64,000 bases of DNA from Pseudomonas fluorescens (GTDB lineage: Bacteria > Pseudomonadota > Gammaproteobacteria > Pseudomonadales > Pseudomonadaceae), in assembly GCF_019212185.1 (NCBI RefSeq), contig NZ_CP078138.1, positions 3,516,501 to 3,580,500 on the forward strand, in the 5' to 3' direction. Under the pieces are notes generated by a model. The model was not told the DNA's origin. It made no database searches and saw nothing but the letters and a program-made list of their open reading frames with translations. This document shows, one piece after another, positions 20,110 to 31,484 of this stretch; the first letter of the stretch is position 1; each line of letters starts with the position of its first letter. Position numbers and translations under genes: made by a program.

Positions 20110-21582
20110 CTACAGGTCCGCAGGTTCCAGCTTGCCATCCCAGCCACCACCCAAGGCCGCAATCAGATTGACGCTGGCAATCAGCCGGCTTTGTTGCAGG
20201 CTCAGCACGCTGCGTTCGTTGCTCAAGGCCGTGGCCTGGACCACCACCACGTCGAGGTAGGCAATCAGCCCGGCCTTGTACTGGTTCTGGATCAGCCGCA
20301 GGGATTCGCGGGCGGCGTCCAGGGCCTGTTGGCGAACGACGGCTTCGTCGCCCAGCACCCTGAGCTGCACCAGATAGTTCTCCACTTCACGGAAACCATC
20401 GAGCACAGTCTGACGATAGGTGGCGACGGTCTGGTCATACAACGCTTCGTTGCGGTCAACTTCCGCCGAACGCTGGCCGCCGTCGAACAGCGGCAGGTTG
20501 AGCTTGGGTCCCACCGACCAGAAGCGGTTGGGCAGACTGATCAAGTCGGTCGAGGTACTGCTGCTGTAGCCGCCGGACATGCTCAGGGTCAGGTCCGGGT
20601 AATACGCGGCCTTGGCGACGCCTATGTTGGCATTGGCGGCGATCACCGAACGCTCCGCCGAAGCGATGTCCGGACGGCGCTCCAGCAGTTGCGACGGCAG
20701 ACTCACCGGCACTTCAGGGAATACCGGAATGTCCTGGGTTTCCGCCAGGCTGAATGCAGCCGGGGCCTGCCCCATGAGCACGGCAATCGCGTTTTCGAAC
20801 TGCGCACGCTGCCAGATCAGGTCGATCAGGTCGGCCTGGGTGCTTTTCAGCTGGGTCTGCGCCTGGGCCACCGCATCCTTGCCCGAGACACCGGCGCGGT
20901 ACTGGTTCTCGGTCATTTTCAGCGAGCGCTGGTAGTTCTCCACGGTGGCTTGCAGCAGGCGCTTCTGCTGGTCGATCACCCGCAGTTGCAGGTAGTTCTG
21001 CACCAACTCCGATTGCTGGCTCAGGCGCATCGCCGCGAGGTCGGCAAAACTTGCTTCGGCACTGGCTTCGTTAGCTTCCAGGCCACGGCGCAACTTGCCC
21101 CAGATGTCCGCCTCCCAGCTCACCCCGAGCTGTGCGTTATAGGTGTCGCGAATACCGCTGCTGGAACTGCTCAGGCTCGAACTGCTGCTGCCGGTGCCTT
21201 GGCTGGATCGGGTCTTGCCGACGCTCAGGTCCACCGATGGATAGAACGCCCCGCGCGCGCTGGCCACCAGCGCCTGGGCCTGACGGTACTGGGCCTCGGC
21301 CTGGGCGACAGACTGGTTGGAGCTGTTCAGTCGCTCCACCAGGGCATTCAGCTGACGATCACCATACAACTCCCACCAGGCACCGCGGGCCAGGGAGTCG
21401 CTGGGGTTGGCCTGGCGCCAGCCTTCAGCCTGCTTGTACTGCGCCGGTTCTGCCACCGTTGGCCGCTGGTAATCCGGGCCGACCGCGCAGGCGCTGAGCA
21501 GCAACGCGCTGAGGGACAGGCTCAGCAGCCGCGAACCACGGGCCGCGAGCACTCGCTGGTTGAAGGGATAACGGTCAGTCAT
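20110..21582 (-). CDS. opmB: RND efflux outer membrane factor OpmB (NodT/TolC family lipoprotein)
   Basis: The 490-residue protein has a signal with a lipobox (LLLSACAVGPDY, cysteine near 32), so it is an outer-membrane lipoprotein channel of the NodT family. Repeated OEP units are visible (VGPDYQRP at the start, LPANLL-like LPSQLLERRPDIASAERSV in the middle, and a second helical hairpin near the C-terminus). It would form the trimeric exit duct of the pump encoded just upstream. It is the last gene of muxABC-opmB, and its ATG overlaps the muxC stop as ATGA. In P. aeruginosa the MuxABC-OpmB pump affects resistance to novobiocin and aztreonam; substrates here are inferred. Confidence 0.93.
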   Translation of the reverse strand: MTDRYPFNQRVLAARGSRLLSLSLSALLLSACAVGPDYQRPTVAEPAQYKQAEGWRQANPSDSLARGAWWELYGDRQLNALVERLNSSNQSVAQAEAQYRQAQALVASARGAFYPSVDLSVGKTRSSQGTGSSSSSLSSSSSGIRDTYNAQLGVSWEADIWGKLRRGLEANEASAEASFADLAAMRLSQQSELVQNYLQLRVIDQQKRLLQATVENYQRSLKMTENQYRAGVSGKDAVAQAQTQLKSTQADLIDLIWQRAQFENAIAVLMGQAPAAFSLAETQDIPVFPEVPVSLPSQLLERRPDIASAERSVIAANANIGVAKAAYYPDLTLSMSGGYSSSTSTDLISLPNRFWSVGPKLNLPLFDGGQRSAEVDRNEALYDQTVATYRQTVLDGFREVENYLVQLRVLGDEAVVRQQALDAARESLRLIQNQYKAGLIAYLDVVVVQATALSNERSVLSLQQSRLIASVNLIAALGGGWDGKLEPADL

Positions 21583-24500
21583 AGCGCAGTTTCCAGAGCA
21601 GCATCGGTACGAACCCCACGCCAGCGGTTGACCCGATGGCGCAGACGGTCGAGATAGAGGTAAACCACCGGGGTGGTGTAAAGCGTCAGCACCTGGCTGA
21701 AGATCAGCCCGCCGATAATGGTCAGTCCCAGTGGCTGGCGCATTTCCGCGCCTTCAGCACTGCCGAGCAGCAACGGCAAGGCACCGAGAATCGCCGCCAG
21801 GGTGGTCATAAGGATCGGCCGCAGACGCAACAGGCAGGCGCTGCGGATCGACTCCAGCGGCGCCATGCCCTGGTGCCGTTCCAGCTCCAGTGCCAGGTCG
21901 ATCATCAAGATGGCGTTTTTCTTCACCACGCCGATCAGCAGGAACAGACCGAGCAGGGAAATCAGGCTGAATTCACCGCCCAGGGCGTAGATCGACAGCA
22001 AGGCGCCGACCCCGGCCGAGGGCAAGGTCGAGAGGATGGTCAGCGGGTGCACGTAGCTTTCATACAACACCCCGAGCACCAGGTACACCGCGAGCAAGGC
22101 GCCGAGAATCATGAACGGTTGGCTCTTTTGAGTCGCGGCAAACGCATCGGCAGTGCCGGCCATCTTGGCGATCACTTCCTCGGGCAGGCCGAGCTTGGCA
22201 ATCGCCCGCTCGATGGCCGCACCGCCCTGCTCCACCGTCACCCCTTCGGCCATGTCGAAGGAAATACTCTCCGAAGCGAACTGCCCTTCGTGGCTGACCC
22301 GGTCGTTTTCCAGGCTGTTTTCGTAATGGGCGATGGTCGACAGCGGCACCCGCGCGCCATCGGCGGTGATGACCTGCACCTGATTGAGGGTGATCGGGTC
22401 GCGGGCGTATTTCGGATTGACCTCCATCACCACCTGATACTGGTTGAGGCTGTCGTAGATGGTGGAAATCTGCCGTTGGCTGTAGGCGTTGTTCAGCACC
22501 GACGTGACCATCGCCATGTCGATCCCCAGGCGCTTGGCCTGGTCGCGGTCGACCACCAGCGTCACTTGCGCCGCGCCGCTACCTTCGCGGGCATCGATGG
22601 CAGTCAGCTCCGGCAGTGCCTTGAGTGCGGTGACCACCTTCGGGTACCACTCGCGCAGCGCCGATAGATCGCCACTTTGCAGAATGTAGCTGTACTGCGA
22701 CGACTGCTGCTCGCGACCGCCGCCAAACTGCAGGTCCTGGTCAGCCATCAGCATCAGTTGCGCGCCGGGCACCTTGGGCATTTCCTTGCGCAGGCGCTCG
22801 ATCACTTTCTGCGCAGAAATGTTGCGCTCCTTGATCGGTTTGAGGCGTACCAGCATGAAGGCGTTGTTGGTGCCGTTACTGCCGCCGATAAAGCCGGCGA
22901 CGCTTTCCACGGCCGCATCCTTCAGCACCGCTCGGCGGAAGGTTTCCATTTTCGGTTGCATCACACTGAACGAAAGGCCGTCGTCACCGCGCACGAAGCC
23001 GATCAACTGGCCGGTGTCCTGCTGCGGCAGGAAGGTCTTGGGCACCACCACGTACAGCGCGACGTTGACGCCAATGGTGATGAACAGGCTGAACAGGGTC
23101 AGGCGCGGATGGCGCAGCACCCAGTCGAGGCTGCTGGCGTAATGCTTGACCATCCAGTCGTTGGCCTTGCGGCTGCCGCGTTGCAGGCGGTTTTCCTGGC
23201 CCGGGACATGGGGTTTCAGCCAGCGTGCGCAGAGCATCGGGGTCAGGGTCAGCGAGACCACCAGCGACACCACGATCGACGCCGCGAGGGTGATGGAGAA
23301 CTCGCGGAACAGGCTCTCGATGATCCCGCCCATGAACAGGATCGACAGGAACACCGCAACCAGCGAGACGTTCATCGACAGCAACGTAAAGCCGACCTCC
23401 TTGGCCCCCAGGTACGCCGCCTTCATCGGCGCGATGCCTTCGTCGATATGCCGGGAGATGTTCTCCAGCACCACGATGGCATCGTCCACCACCAAACCGG
23501 TGGCGAGAATCAGCGCCATCAGCGACAGGTTATTCAGCGAGAACCCGTAGAGGTACATCACCGCGAAAGTACCGACCAGCGACACCGGCACCGCCAGAGT
23601 CGGAATCAGCGAAGCACGGAAGTTGCCGAGGAACAGGAACACCACCAGGATCACCAGGGCCACGGCAATCAGCAGGGTCATTTCCGCTTCGTGCAAGGTG
23701 GCCTTGATCACCGGCGAGCGGTCCATGGCCAGGTTGAGCTTGACGCTGGCCGGCAGCACCGCCTGCAACGCCGGTAACTGCGCCTTGATCTCGTTGACCG
23801 TCTCAATGATGTTGGCGCCGGCCTGGCGGTTGATCACCAGCAGCACCGCCGAGTCGTCGTTGAAGAAGCCGCTGTTGTAGCGATCCTCGACGCCGTCGCT
23901 GACCTTGGCCACGTCACTCAGGCGCAACGCCGAGCCGTTCTGGTAGCGAATGATCAGCGGTTCGTAGTCCTTGGCCTTTTCCAACTGATCGTTGGCCTGC
24001 ACCTGCCACATCCGCTGATCGTCCTCGATCGAGCCCTTGGGCCGGCGCACGTTGGCGTTGGCAATGGTGGTGCGCACTTCATCGAGGGCCACGCCGTACT
24101 GGTTGAGCAGTTGCGGTTCAAGCTCGATGCGCACCGCCGGCAGGGAGCTGCCGCCGATCTGCACTTCACCCACGCCCGGCACCTGAGACAGGCTTTGGGA
24201 CAGGATGGTCGAGGCCAGGTCATAGAGCTGACCCTTTTCCAACACATCGGAGGTCAGCGACAGCACCATGATCGGCGCCTGGGACGGGTTGACCTTCTTG
24301 TAAGTGGGCATGCTGCGCATGCCGCTGGGCAGCAGATTGCGCGAGGCGTTGATCGCCGCCTGCACTTCCCGCGCCGCACCGTTGATGTCGCGATCGAGGT
24401 CGAACTGCAGGATCACCCGGGTCGATCCCTGGCTGGAACGGCTGCTCATGGTGTTGACCCCGGCGATCGCACCGAAGGACCGCTCCAGAGGCGTCGCCAC

Positions 24501-24686
24501 GGTGGACGCCATGACCTCGGGGCTGGCGCCGGGCAAGCTGGCCTGGACCACGATCACCGGAAAATCCATCTGCGGCAGCGGCGACACTGGCAGCAAGCCA
24601 AAGCTCACCCCGCCCAGCAACATGATCGCCAGGCTCAGCAGCATGGTGGCTACCGGGCGCTTGATAAAGGGTCCGGAGAGGTTCAT
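21579..24686 (-). CDS. muxC: RND efflux inner-membrane transporter MuxC
   Basis: At 1035 residues this is a full-length RND pump with twelve predicted membrane segments and two periplasmic loops. The N-terminus [19 protein letters not shown] is typical. The proton-relay region [18 protein letters not shown] lies in segment 4, with the paired aspartates kept. Porter-domain signatures such as [15 protein letters not shown] are present. It belongs to the MdtC subgroup, which pairs with an MdtB-type partner in a heterotrimer, and muxB directly upstream fits this. The ATG overlaps the muxB stop (ATGA), so their synthesis is coupled. It exports drugs or metabolites driven by the proton gradient. 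Confidence 0.94.
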   Translation of the reverse strand: MNLSGPFIKRPVATMLLSLAIMLLGGVSFGLLPVSPLPQMDFPVIVVQASLPGASPEVMASTVATPLERSFGAIAGVNTMSSRSSQGSTRVILQFDLDRDINGAAREVQAAINASRNLLPSGMRSMPTYKKVNPSQAPIMVLSLTSDVLEKGQLYDLASTILSQSLSQVPGVGEVQIGGSSLPAVRIELEPQLLNQYGVALDEVRTTIANANVRRPKGSIEDDQRMWQVQANDQLEKAKDYEPLIIRYQNGSALRLSDVAKVSDGVEDRYNSGFFNDDSAVLLVINRQAGANIIETVNEIKAQLPALQAVLPASVKLNLAMDRSPVIKATLHEAEMTLLIAVALVILVVFLFLGNFRASLIPTLAVPVSLVGTFAVMYLYGFSLNNLSLMALILATGLVVDDAIVVLENISRHIDEGIAPMKAAYLGAKEVGFTLLSMNVSLVAVFLSILFMGGIIESLFREFSITLAASIVVSLVVSLTLTPMLCARWLKPHVPGQENRLQRGSRKANDWMVKHYASSLDWVLRHPRLTLFSLFITIGVNVALYVVVPKTFLPQQDTGQLIGFVRGDDGLSFSVMQPKMETFRRAVLKDAAVESVAGFIGGSNGTNNAFMLVRLKPIKERNISAQKVIERLRKEMPKVPGAQLMLMADQDLQFGGGREQQSSQYSYILQSGDLSALREWYPKVVTALKALPELTAIDAREGSGAAQVTLVVDRDQAKRLGIDMAMVTSVLNNAYSQRQISTIYDSLNQYQVVMEVNPKYARDPITLNQVQVITADGARVPLSTIAHYENSLENDRVSHEGQFASESISFDMAEGVTVEQGGAAIERAIAKLGLPEEVIAKMAGTADAFAATQKSQPFMILGALLAVYLVLGVLYESYVHPLTILSTLPSAGVGALLSIYALGGEFSLISLLGLFLLIGVVKKNAILMIDLALELERHQGMAPLESIRSACLLRLRPILMTTLAAILGALPLLLGSAEGAEMRQPLGLTIIGGLIFSQVLTLYTTPVVYLYLDRLRHRVNRWRGVRTDAALETAL

Positions 24687-27600
24687 GGCTGTTCTACCGA
24701 CTCCAGCGTCCGCGGCGCAGGCCGCCAGCGCCGTCCCAACCGATCAAAGTACAGATAGATCACCGGTGTAGTGAACAAGGTCAGCACCTGGCTGACCAGC
24801 AGCCCGCCGACCATTACCAGGCCCAGCGGCTGGCGCAGCTCGGCGCCGGAGCCGCTGGCGAGCATCAATGGCACCGCACCGAACAGCGCCGCCAGGGTGG
24901 TCATCAGGATCGGCCGGAAGCGCAGCAAGGCCGCCTGGTAGATCGCCGTCGCCGGGTCCATGCCCTGGTTGCGCTCGGCTTCAAGGGCGAAGTCGATCAT
25001 CATGATCGCGTTCTTCTTAACGATGCCGATCAGCAGGATGATGCCGATGATCGCAATCATCCCCAGGTCATTGCCGCTGAGCAGCAACGCCAGCAAGGCG
25101 CCGACCGCTGCCGAGGGCAAGGTTGAGAGAATGGTGATTGGGTGGATGTAACTCTCGTAGAGCACCCCGAGCACGATGTACATGGTCACCACTGCCGCCA
25201 GGATCAGCAGCAAGGTGCTCGACAGCGACGCCTGGAACGCCTGGGCCGCGCCCTGGAACTGGGTTTGCACGCCCACCGGCATGCCGATGTCTTTCTGCAC
25301 CTGTTCGATCAGTTCCACCGCGTGCCCCAGGGCAACGCCGGGGGCCAGGTTGAACGACATCATCACCGCCGGGAACTGGCCGATATGGGCAATCGACAGC
25401 TGTGCCTGACGCTCTTCGATGCGCGCCAGACTCGACAGCCGCACCTGGCCGCCATCGGTGGTCTTGACGTAGATCTGCTGCAGCGCCTGCGGACCGATCT
25501 TCTCACCGTCCTTGGCCTGCAGCACCACCCGATACTGGCTGGCCTGGGTGTAGATGGTGGAGATTTGCCGCTGGCCGAAGGCGTCGTACAGGGCGTCGGT
25601 GATATTGGCCACCGACACGCCGATGCGCGAGGCAGCGTCACGGTCGATCACCAGGTACACTTGCAGGCCCTTGTCCTGCAGGTCGCTGGCGACGTCGGTG
25701 AGTTGCGGTTGCTGCTGCAGGGCCTCGACCAGGCGACCGCTCCACTCGCTGAGCAAGGCGGCATCCGGCGAGGACATGCTGAACTGGTACTGGGTGCGAC
25801 TGACCCGGTCTTCGATGGTCAAGTCCTGCACCGGCTGCATGAACAGGCGGATGCCCACCAGTTTGTCCAGTTGCGGCTGCAGGCGTGCGATCACCTCGGC
25901 GGCGCTCAGGTCGCGCTCTTTGTGGGGCTTGAGGTTGATCAGCAAGCGGCCGCTGTTGAGCGTGGCGTTGTCGCCGTCGACGCCGATGTAGGACGACAGG
26001 CTTTGCACCGCCGGGTCCTGCAGGATGATGCTCGCCAATTCCTGCTGGCGCTGGCTCATGGCGGCGAAGGACACCGATTGCGGTGCCTCGGAAATACCCT
26101 GGATGACCCCGGTGTCCTGCACCGGGAAGAAACCCTTGGGCACGATCATGTAGAGGAACACGGTGAGGCCGAGGGTGGCGATGGCCACCATCAGGGTCAG
26201 CGGCTGGTGCTTGAGCACCCACTGCAACTGACGCCCGTAGGCCGCGATCAACCAGTCGATCCAGGCGCCGCTGGCCCGATAGAAACGCCCCTGCTCTTGC
26301 GCCTTTGGCTCGCGCTTGAGCAAGCGCGCGCACATCATCGGCGTCAGGGTCAGCGAGACCACCAGGGAAATCAGGATCGCCACCGCCAGGGTAATGGCGA
26401 ATTCGCGGAACAGCCGCCCCACCACATCGGCCATGAACAGCAGAGGAATCAATACCGCGATCAACGACAGGGTCAGGGAAATCAGGGTGAAACCGATCTG
26501 CTTGGCACCCTTGAGTGCCGCCTGCAACGGACTGTCGCCCTCCTCGATGTAGCGCGAGATGTTCTCCAGCATGACGATGGCGTCGTCGACCACAAAGCCG
26601 GTGGCGATGGTCAGGGCCATCAGGGTCAGGTTGTTGACCGAGAAGCCGGCCAGGTACATCACGCCGAAGGTGCCGATCAGCGACAGCGGCACGGCAATCG
26701 ACGGGATGATGGTGGCGCTGGCCCGGCGCAGGAACAGGAACGTCACCATCACCACCAGGGCAATGGCGATCAGCAGTTCGTGCTGCACATCGGTGACCGA
26801 GGCGCGGATGGTCTGGGTGCGGTCGGTGAGGACCGTGACGTCGAGGCCGGCTGGCAAGTTGTCGGTGATGCTCGGCAACAGTGCCTTGATCCGGTCGACC
26901 ACTTCGATCACGTTGGCCCCGGGCTGGCGCTGGATGTTCAGCAGCACCGCCTGGTTTTCATTGGCCCAGGCCGCCAAGCGCTCGTTCTCGGCGCCGTCGA
27001 CGATGGTCGCGACGTCCTTGAGCCGCAGCGGCGCGCCGTTGTTGTAGGCGAGGATCAGTTCGGCGTAGTCCTTGGGCGAGGTCAACTGGTCGTTGGCGTC
27101 GAGCATCGAGACCCGGGTCGGGCCGTCGAAGTTGCCCTTGGGCTGGTTGACGTTGGACGCGGCAATCAGGGTGCGCACGTCCGCCAGGTTCAAGCCGTTG
27201 GCTGCCAGGGCCTCGGGGTTGACCTTGATCCGCACTGCCTGGCGCTGGCCGCCAGCGATGCTGACCATGCCGACGCCGCTGATCTGGGCGATTTTCTGCG
27301 CCATGCGTGTGTCGACCAGGTCATTGAGCTTGGGCAGCAGCATGGTTTTCGAGGTGATCGCCAGGGTCAGGACTGGGGTGTCCGCCGGATTGACCTTGTT
27401 GTACACCGGCGGTGCCGGCAGGTCGCTGGGCAGCAGGTTGCTGGCGGCGTTGATCGCGGCCTGCACCTGCTGTTCGGCGACGTCCATATTGATGTCGAGG
27501 TTGAAACGCAGGGTCAGTACCGAAGCGCCGCCGGAACTGGTGGAGGCCATCTGGGTCAAGCCGGGCATCTGCCCGAACTGGCGCTCCAACGGCGCGGTGA

Positions 27601-27787
27601 CCGCGCTGGTCATCACGTCCGGACTGGCACCGGGGTACAGGGTCATGACCCGGATGGTCGGGTAGTCCACCTGCGGCAGTGCCGAGACCGGCAACAAGCG
27701 ATAGGCAATCAGGCCGGCCAGGACAATGGCCAGCATACTCAGGGTGGTCGCGACCGGTCGCAGGATGAACAGGCGGGAGATGTTCAT
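24683..27787 (-). CDS. muxB: RND efflux inner-membrane transporter MuxB
   Basis: The 1034-residue RND protein starts [19 protein letters not shown] and has the paired aspartates in [18 protein letters not shown]. Large periplasmic loops follow segments 1 and 7. It is of the MdtB subgroup and similar in length to the adjacent MuxC, with which it forms a mixed trimer in the known systems. The start overlaps the muxA stop (ATGA) and its own stop overlaps muxC, so three pump subunits and the outer channel are made from one message. No key residue is missing. Substrate range is inferred from homologous pumps. Confidence 0.94.
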   Translation of the reverse strand: MNISRLFILRPVATTLSMLAIVLAGLIAYRLLPVSALPQVDYPTIRVMTLYPGASPDVMTSAVTAPLERQFGQMPGLTQMASTSSGGASVLTLRFNLDINMDVAEQQVQAAINAASNLLPSDLPAPPVYNKVNPADTPVLTLAITSKTMLLPKLNDLVDTRMAQKIAQISGVGMVSIAGGQRQAVRIKVNPEALAANGLNLADVRTLIAASNVNQPKGNFDGPTRVSMLDANDQLTSPKDYAELILAYNNGAPLRLKDVATIVDGAENERLAAWANENQAVLLNIQRQPGANVIEVVDRIKALLPSITDNLPAGLDVTVLTDRTQTIRASVTDVQHELLIAIALVVMVTFLFLRRASATIIPSIAVPLSLIGTFGVMYLAGFSVNNLTLMALTIATGFVVDDAIVMLENISRYIEEGDSPLQAALKGAKQIGFTLISLTLSLIAVLIPLLFMADVVGRLFREFAITLAVAILISLVVSLTLTPMMCARLLKREPKAQEQGRFYRASGAWIDWLIAAYGRQLQWVLKHQPLTLMVAIATLGLTVFLYMIVPKGFFPVQDTGVIQGISEAPQSVSFAAMSQRQQELASIILQDPAVQSLSSYIGVDGDNATLNSGRLLINLKPHKERDLSAAEVIARLQPQLDKLVGIRLFMQPVQDLTIEDRVSRTQYQFSMSSPDAALLSEWSGRLVEALQQQPQLTDVASDLQDKGLQVYLVIDRDAASRIGVSVANITDALYDAFGQRQISTIYTQASQYRVVLQAKDGEKIGPQALQQIYVKTTDGGQVRLSSLARIEERQAQLSIAHIGQFPAVMMSFNLAPGVALGHAVELIEQVQKDIGMPVGVQTQFQGAAQAFQASLSSTLLLILAAVVTMYIVLGVLYESYIHPITILSTLPSAAVGALLALLLSGNDLGMIAIIGIILLIGIVKKNAIMMIDFALEAERNQGMDPATAIYQAALLRFRPILMTTLAALFGAVPLMLASGSGAELRQPLGLVMVGGLLVSQVLTLFTTPVIYLYFDRLGRRWRPAPRTLESVEQP

Positions 27788-29100
27788 GCGCCGCCCTTAT
27801 GCGCCTTGCCGTTGGCCTTGGCCGCAGGGTCGGTATCGCCGGCCTGGCTGTGCAAGTTGTCGGCCGGGGTGGCCGGGACCTGGTTGCTGTCGTTGACCAC
27901 TTCGACTTCACTGCCCTCCTTCAGGCGATCGGTGCCTTCCAGCACCACGCGGTCGCCGGGCTTGAGGCCTTCGGTGATCACCGTGTTGTCACCGTCGCTG
28001 GCGCCGATTTTCAGCGGGCGGATGGTGACTTTCTTGTCACCGTCCATGGCGTAGACGAAGGTGCCGTTGGTGCCGAACTGAATCGCCGCCGATGGCGCGA
28101 GGATCACCGATTTCAGGGTGTCGGCCAGCAAGCGCACGTTGACGAACTGGTTGGGGAACAGCGCCTGGTCGCGGTTGTCGTAGCGGGCCTTGAATTTCAG
28201 GGTCCCGGTGGTGGTGTCGATCTGGTTGTCGAGGCTTTGCAGGACACCGTTGGCTTGCAGCTTGGTATCGCCACGGTCCCAGGCTTCGACCGGTAATTTA
28301 GCGCCGCTGCGATAACGGGCGAGGACTACATCCAGGCTGTTTTCCGGCAGGGTGAAGGCCACGCTGATCGGCTGGGTCTGAGTGATGATCGCCAGGGCGG
28401 TGGTGTCGTTGGCTGCTACCAGGTTGCCGATGTCCAATTGGCGCAGGCCGACGCGGCCGGTGATCGGCGCGCGGATTTTGGTGAACTCAAGGTTGAGCTT
28501 GGCGTCGTTGACCGCCGCCTGATTGGTTTTCACCGTGCCCTGGTATTGCCCCACCAGCGCTGCGGCGGTGTCCAGGGTCTGCTTGGCGATGCTGTCTTCG
28601 GCGTAAAGGCCGCGATAACGCTCAAGGTCGACAAGGGCGTTTTTCAGTTGCGCCTGATTTTGCAGCAGGGTGCCTTCGGCCTGGAGCAAGGCGTTCTGAT
28701 ACGGACGCGGGTCGATCTCGGCCAGCAGGTCGCCGGCCTTGACCATCTGCCCTTCTTCAAAACTGATCTTCATCAGTTCACCGCCGACCCGGCTGCGCAC
28801 ATTGATGGTGTTCAACGCCGTTACGGTGCCGAGGGCCTTGTAGTACAGCGGGAAGTCCCCCACGACCGCCGGCGCCACACGCACCGGAACCGCGCCCGCC
28901 GCGCCACCGAAACCGGGGCGCATGCTCCCCGAACGGCCGACGTGACCGCTCGCCGCCTTTTGTGCGGGAGCGTCCTTGCTGGCGCTGCCGGCCGGCCAAA
29001 ATTTCCAGCACAGGCCAGCAATGATCAACAGGACCAGCAGGCCGAACAGCCAGCGACGAGAGTGACGGGAAGCGGAAGATTGCATGGAGTGATTAACCAT
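27784..29100 (-). CDS. muxA: RND efflux periplasmic adaptor MuxA
   Basis: The start at [11 protein letters not shown] gives 438 residues; an ATG at 29085 is an alternative and the region before 29100 lacks a clear ribosome site. An uncleaved membrane anchor ([19 protein letters not shown]) is followed by a Gly/Ala-rich linker. The membrane-fusion protein pattern is clear: lipoyl half [31 protein letters not shown], a helical hairpin, second lipoyl half [22 protein letters not shown], and beta-barrel to the C-terminus. It links MuxBC to OpmB. It is the first gene of the operon; promoter signals in the 130 bp upstream are not obvious. The C-terminus has a low-complexity basic tail. Confidence 0.92.
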   Translation of the reverse strand: MVNHSMQSSASRHSRRWLFGLLVLLIIAGLCWKFWPAGSASKDAPAQKAASGHVGRSGSMRPGFGGAAGAVPVRVAPAVVGDFPLYYKALGTVTALNTINVRSRVGGELMKISFEEGQMVKAGDLLAEIDPRPYQNALLQAEGTLLQNQAQLKNALVDLERYRGLYAEDSIAKQTLDTAAALVGQYQGTVKTNQAAVNDAKLNLEFTKIRAPITGRVGLRQLDIGNLVAANDTTALAIITQTQPISVAFTLPENSLDVVLARYRSGAKLPVEAWDRGDTKLQANGVLQSLDNQIDTTTGTLKFKARYDNRDQALFPNQFVNVRLLADTLKSVILAPSAAIQFGTNGTFVYAMDGDKKVTIRPLKIGASDGDNTVITEGLKPGDRVVLEGTDRLKEGSEVEVVNDSNQVPATPADNLHSQAGDTDPAAKANGKAHKGGA

Positions 29101-29234
29101 TGGGCGCGTGGGCATCTTTATACGGGAGGCTGAACGATAAGCACTGACGGTCAATTAGCAAAGCGCCTTTACCGGCAATTTACCTTCAGCCTGTTTTTCG
29201 CGAGTGATTGCTAAATGACTGAAGCACAAATGAA

Positions 29235-29260
29235 AACGGCCTGGACAGAGCCAGGCCGTT
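29235..29260 (-). terminator. Rho-independent terminator after tpx
   Basis: AACGGCCTGG (29235-29244) and CCAGGCCGTT (29251-29260) are perfect 10-bp arms around 6 bases. Read on the minus strand the hairpin is followed by TTTTCATTT, and it lies 17 bp after the tpx stop. On this strand it also separates tpx from muxA. Confidence 0.88.
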
Positions 29261-29277
29261 AATAATTGTAATGCCTG

Positions 29278-29778
29278 TTACTTGAGCACGGCCAACGCTG
29301 CTTCGTAGTTCGGCTCCTCAGCGATTTCCGCGACCAGCTCGCTGTGCAGCACTTTGTCGTTTTCGTCCAGTACGACGACCGCGCGAGCGGTCAGGCCCTT
29401 GAGTGGACCGTCGGCAATGGCCACGCCGTAGTTCTCGAGGAACTCGGTGCCACGCAGGGTCGACAGGTTCTGGACGTTTTCCAGGCCTTCGGCGCCGCAG
29501 AAACGCGCTTGGGCGAATGGCAGGTCGGCGGAAATGCACAGCACCACGGTGTTGGCGATGTCATTGGCCTGGGCGTTGAACTTGCGAACCGAAGTGGCGC
29601 AGGTCGGGGTATCGACGCTTGGGAAGATGTTCAGGACTTTGCGCTTGCCAGCGAAGTCTTTCAGGGTAACGTCGGACAGGTTGCCTGCGACCAGGGAAAA
29701 GGCTGGCGCCTGGGAACCGGCTTTAGGCAGTTCGCCGTTGACTTGAACCGGACCGCCTTTGAGAGTGACTTGAGCCAT
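29278..29778 (-). CDS. tpx: Thiol peroxidase (atypical 2-Cys peroxiredoxin)
   Basis: The 166-residue protein is full length for Tpx. It begins [18 protein letters not shown] and carries the peroxidatic cysteine in [14 protein letters not shown] (about 60) and the resolving cysteine in [12 protein letters not shown] (about 94), the spacing of atypical 2-Cys peroxiredoxins. It reduces hydrogen and alkyl peroxides with thioredoxin as donor, in the cytoplasm or periplasm depending on species; no signal peptide is seen here. AAGGA lies before the ATG and a strong terminator after the stop, so it is monocistronic. An OxyR-type control is common in the family but not proven here. Confidence 0.96.
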   Translation of the reverse strand: MAQVTLKGGPVQVNGELPKAGSQAPAFSLVAGNLSDVTLKDFAGKRKVLNIFPSVDTPTCATSVRKFNAQANDIANTVVLCISADLPFAQARFCGAEGLENVQNLSTLRGTEFLENYGVAIADGPLKGLTARAVVVLDENDKVLHSELVAEIAEEPNYEAALAVLK

Positions 29779-30054
29779 GATCAGTGTCCTTATTAGTAGT
29801 GGGTGTAATGAACCATCGAAGGATCTCGCAAGGAGGCGAAGTTAACCACGAATGGGCGGTCGAGCCTATCTCGACGTATCGATAGATTTTTCCGAATCCA
29901 TTGAAATAATTAACCTTCTGACTGGCCGTAACCGTGCTGACTGCTAACTTGCTTAGTTGAACCTTACAGCGCAGAGGGGTATATCCCACAGCGCATTCGT
30001 CGATTTCTGACGATCAGTTCACGCCATACCCACGCTCACCCACAGGATTGTGCA

Positions 30055-31458
30055 ATGACCCGATTGACCCCGACTCGCCTGCTACTGGGCGGCCTTTGCC
30101 TGTTATTGAGCGCCACCAGCTGGGCGGACTTTACCGCCAGCCCCGCAGAAGCCCGCAGCATCGCCAAGGAAGCCTACCTGTACGGTTATCCGGTCGTTGA
30201 GATGTACAAGACCCTGTATGCACAAACCGTGGACAAAGGCGGACCGAACTTCAAGGCGCCGTTCAACCATATCGGCAATACCGCCAGGGTGTTCACGCCC
30301 AAGGACACGGCGATCATCACGCCCAATTCCGACACGCCCTACTCCTTCGTCTGGATGGACTTGCGCGCCGAGCCGGTAGTGTTGACCCTGCCGCAGATTG
30401 CCGAGGAACGTTACTACTCGGTGCAGTTGATCGACCTCTACACGCAGAATTTCGCCTATCTGGGCACCCGCAGCACCGGTAATAAAGGTGGGCGGTTCAT
30501 GATTGTCGGTCCGGACTGGAAAGGTCAGCAGCCGGTCAATATCGATCGCCTGGTGCGCAGCGAAAGTAACATCGCCTACGCGCTGTATCGCACCCAACTG
30601 TTCGACGACAAGGACCTGGAGAAGGTCAAACGCATCCAGAACGGCTACAAGGTCCAGCCCCTCAGCCAGTACCTCAAGCAACCGGCAGCGCCGGCGGCGG
30701 CGAAGATCAACTGGCCCAAGCCCAGCGCCCATATGAGCGACAGCCCGGAGCTGTTCAAGTACCTGAACTTCATGCTGGCCTTCGCCCCGGCCGTTGATTC
30801 GGAGCGGGAGGCCCTCGCGCGCTTCGGCAAAATCGGGGTCGTCGCCGGCCAGCCGTTCGAACTCAAGACCCTGAGCAACGAACAGCGCCAGGCCCTGGAA
30901 GACGGGATCAGCGATGCCCAGGCCGAGTTTGCGGCGTTCAAGAAGGAAAAAATCGATACCCACCAGCTCAGCAGCGGTGACTTCTTCGGCACCCGTGAGC
31001 ACCTGCAGAACAATTACCTGTACCGCTACGCCGGCGCCAACATCGGGATTTTCGGCAACTCTGCCGATGAAGCTGCGTACATGGGCTATTTCGTCGACAG
31101 CACCGGCAAGCCACTGAATGGCGCCAAGCGCAGCTACAGCCTGCACTTCGCCAAGGACCAGTTGCCACCGGCGGAGGCGTTCTGGTCGCTGACGATGTAC
31201 GACGGCAAGACCAAACTGTTGGTGCCCAATCACCAGGATCGCTACCTGATTAATTCCCGAATGTTGCCTAAGCTCAAACGCGACGCCGATGGCGGACTGA
31301 CCCTGTACCTGCAGCACTCGGTGCCAATCAAGGACCAGCGCAGCAACTGGCTGCCAGCGCCCCACGGCCCGTTCTATGCGGTATTGCGCCTGTATCTGCC
31401 CAAACCCGAGGTCGCCAATGGCCAGTGGAAACTGCCGGCGCTGACCCCAATCAACTGA
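30055..31458 (+). CDS. DUF1254/DUF1214 domain secreted protein
   Basis: The 467-residue protein has a signal peptide (ends near ATSWADF). DUF1254 occupies the first part (AYLYGYPVVEMYKTLYAQ, DTPYSFVWMDLRAEPVVLTLP), and DUF1214 the C-terminal part (FWSLTMYDGKTKLLVPN, NSRMLPKLKRDADGGLTLYLQ, NWLPAPHGPFYAVLRLY). Members are periplasmic or secreted beta-sandwich proteins of uncertain function. The stop is 26 bp before the MoxR start, so it may be transcribed with the MoxR/Bat operon. A GGATTG region precedes the ATG. The 276-bp space before it, shared with tpx, holds no gene. Confidence 0.88.
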   Translation: MTRLTPTRLLLGGLCLLLSATSWADFTASPAEARSIAKEAYLYGYPVVEMYKTLYAQTVDKGGPNFKAPFNHIGNTARVFTPKDTAIITPNSDTPYSFVWMDLRAEPVVLTLPQIAEERYYSVQLIDLYTQNFAYLGTRSTGNKGGRFMIVGPDWKGQQPVNIDRLVRSESNIAYALYRTQLFDDKDLEKVKRIQNGYKVQPLSQYLKQPAAPAAAKINWPKPSAHMSDSPELFKYLNFMLAFAPAVDSEREALARFGKIGVVAGQPFELKTLSNEQRQALEDGISDAQAEFAAFKKEKIDTHQLSSGDFFGTREHLQNNYLYRYAGANIGIFGNSADEAAYMGYFVDSTGKPLNGAKRSYSLHFAKDQLPPAEAFWSLTMYDGKTKLLVPNHQDRYLINSRMLPKLKRDADGGLTLYLQHSVPIKDQRSNWLPAPHGPFYAVLRLYLPKPEVANGQWKLPALTPIN

Positions 31459-31484
31459 TCGTCCCACTGCAAAGGATCGCCCCC

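Noticed and set aside
25142..28054. 970-codon open frame on the plus strand opposite muxB and muxA
   Set aside because: Its product is rich in H, R, Q and G without domains, as expected for antisense of high-GC genes; muxA and muxB are full length and motif-rich on the other strand.
29866..29885. CTATC/GATAG palindrome upstream of tpx as an OxyR site
   Set aside because: OxyR sites need ATAG/CTAT units with 7-bp spacing; here the spacing is 10-12 bp and the four-unit array is absent, so it was not listed as a feature.
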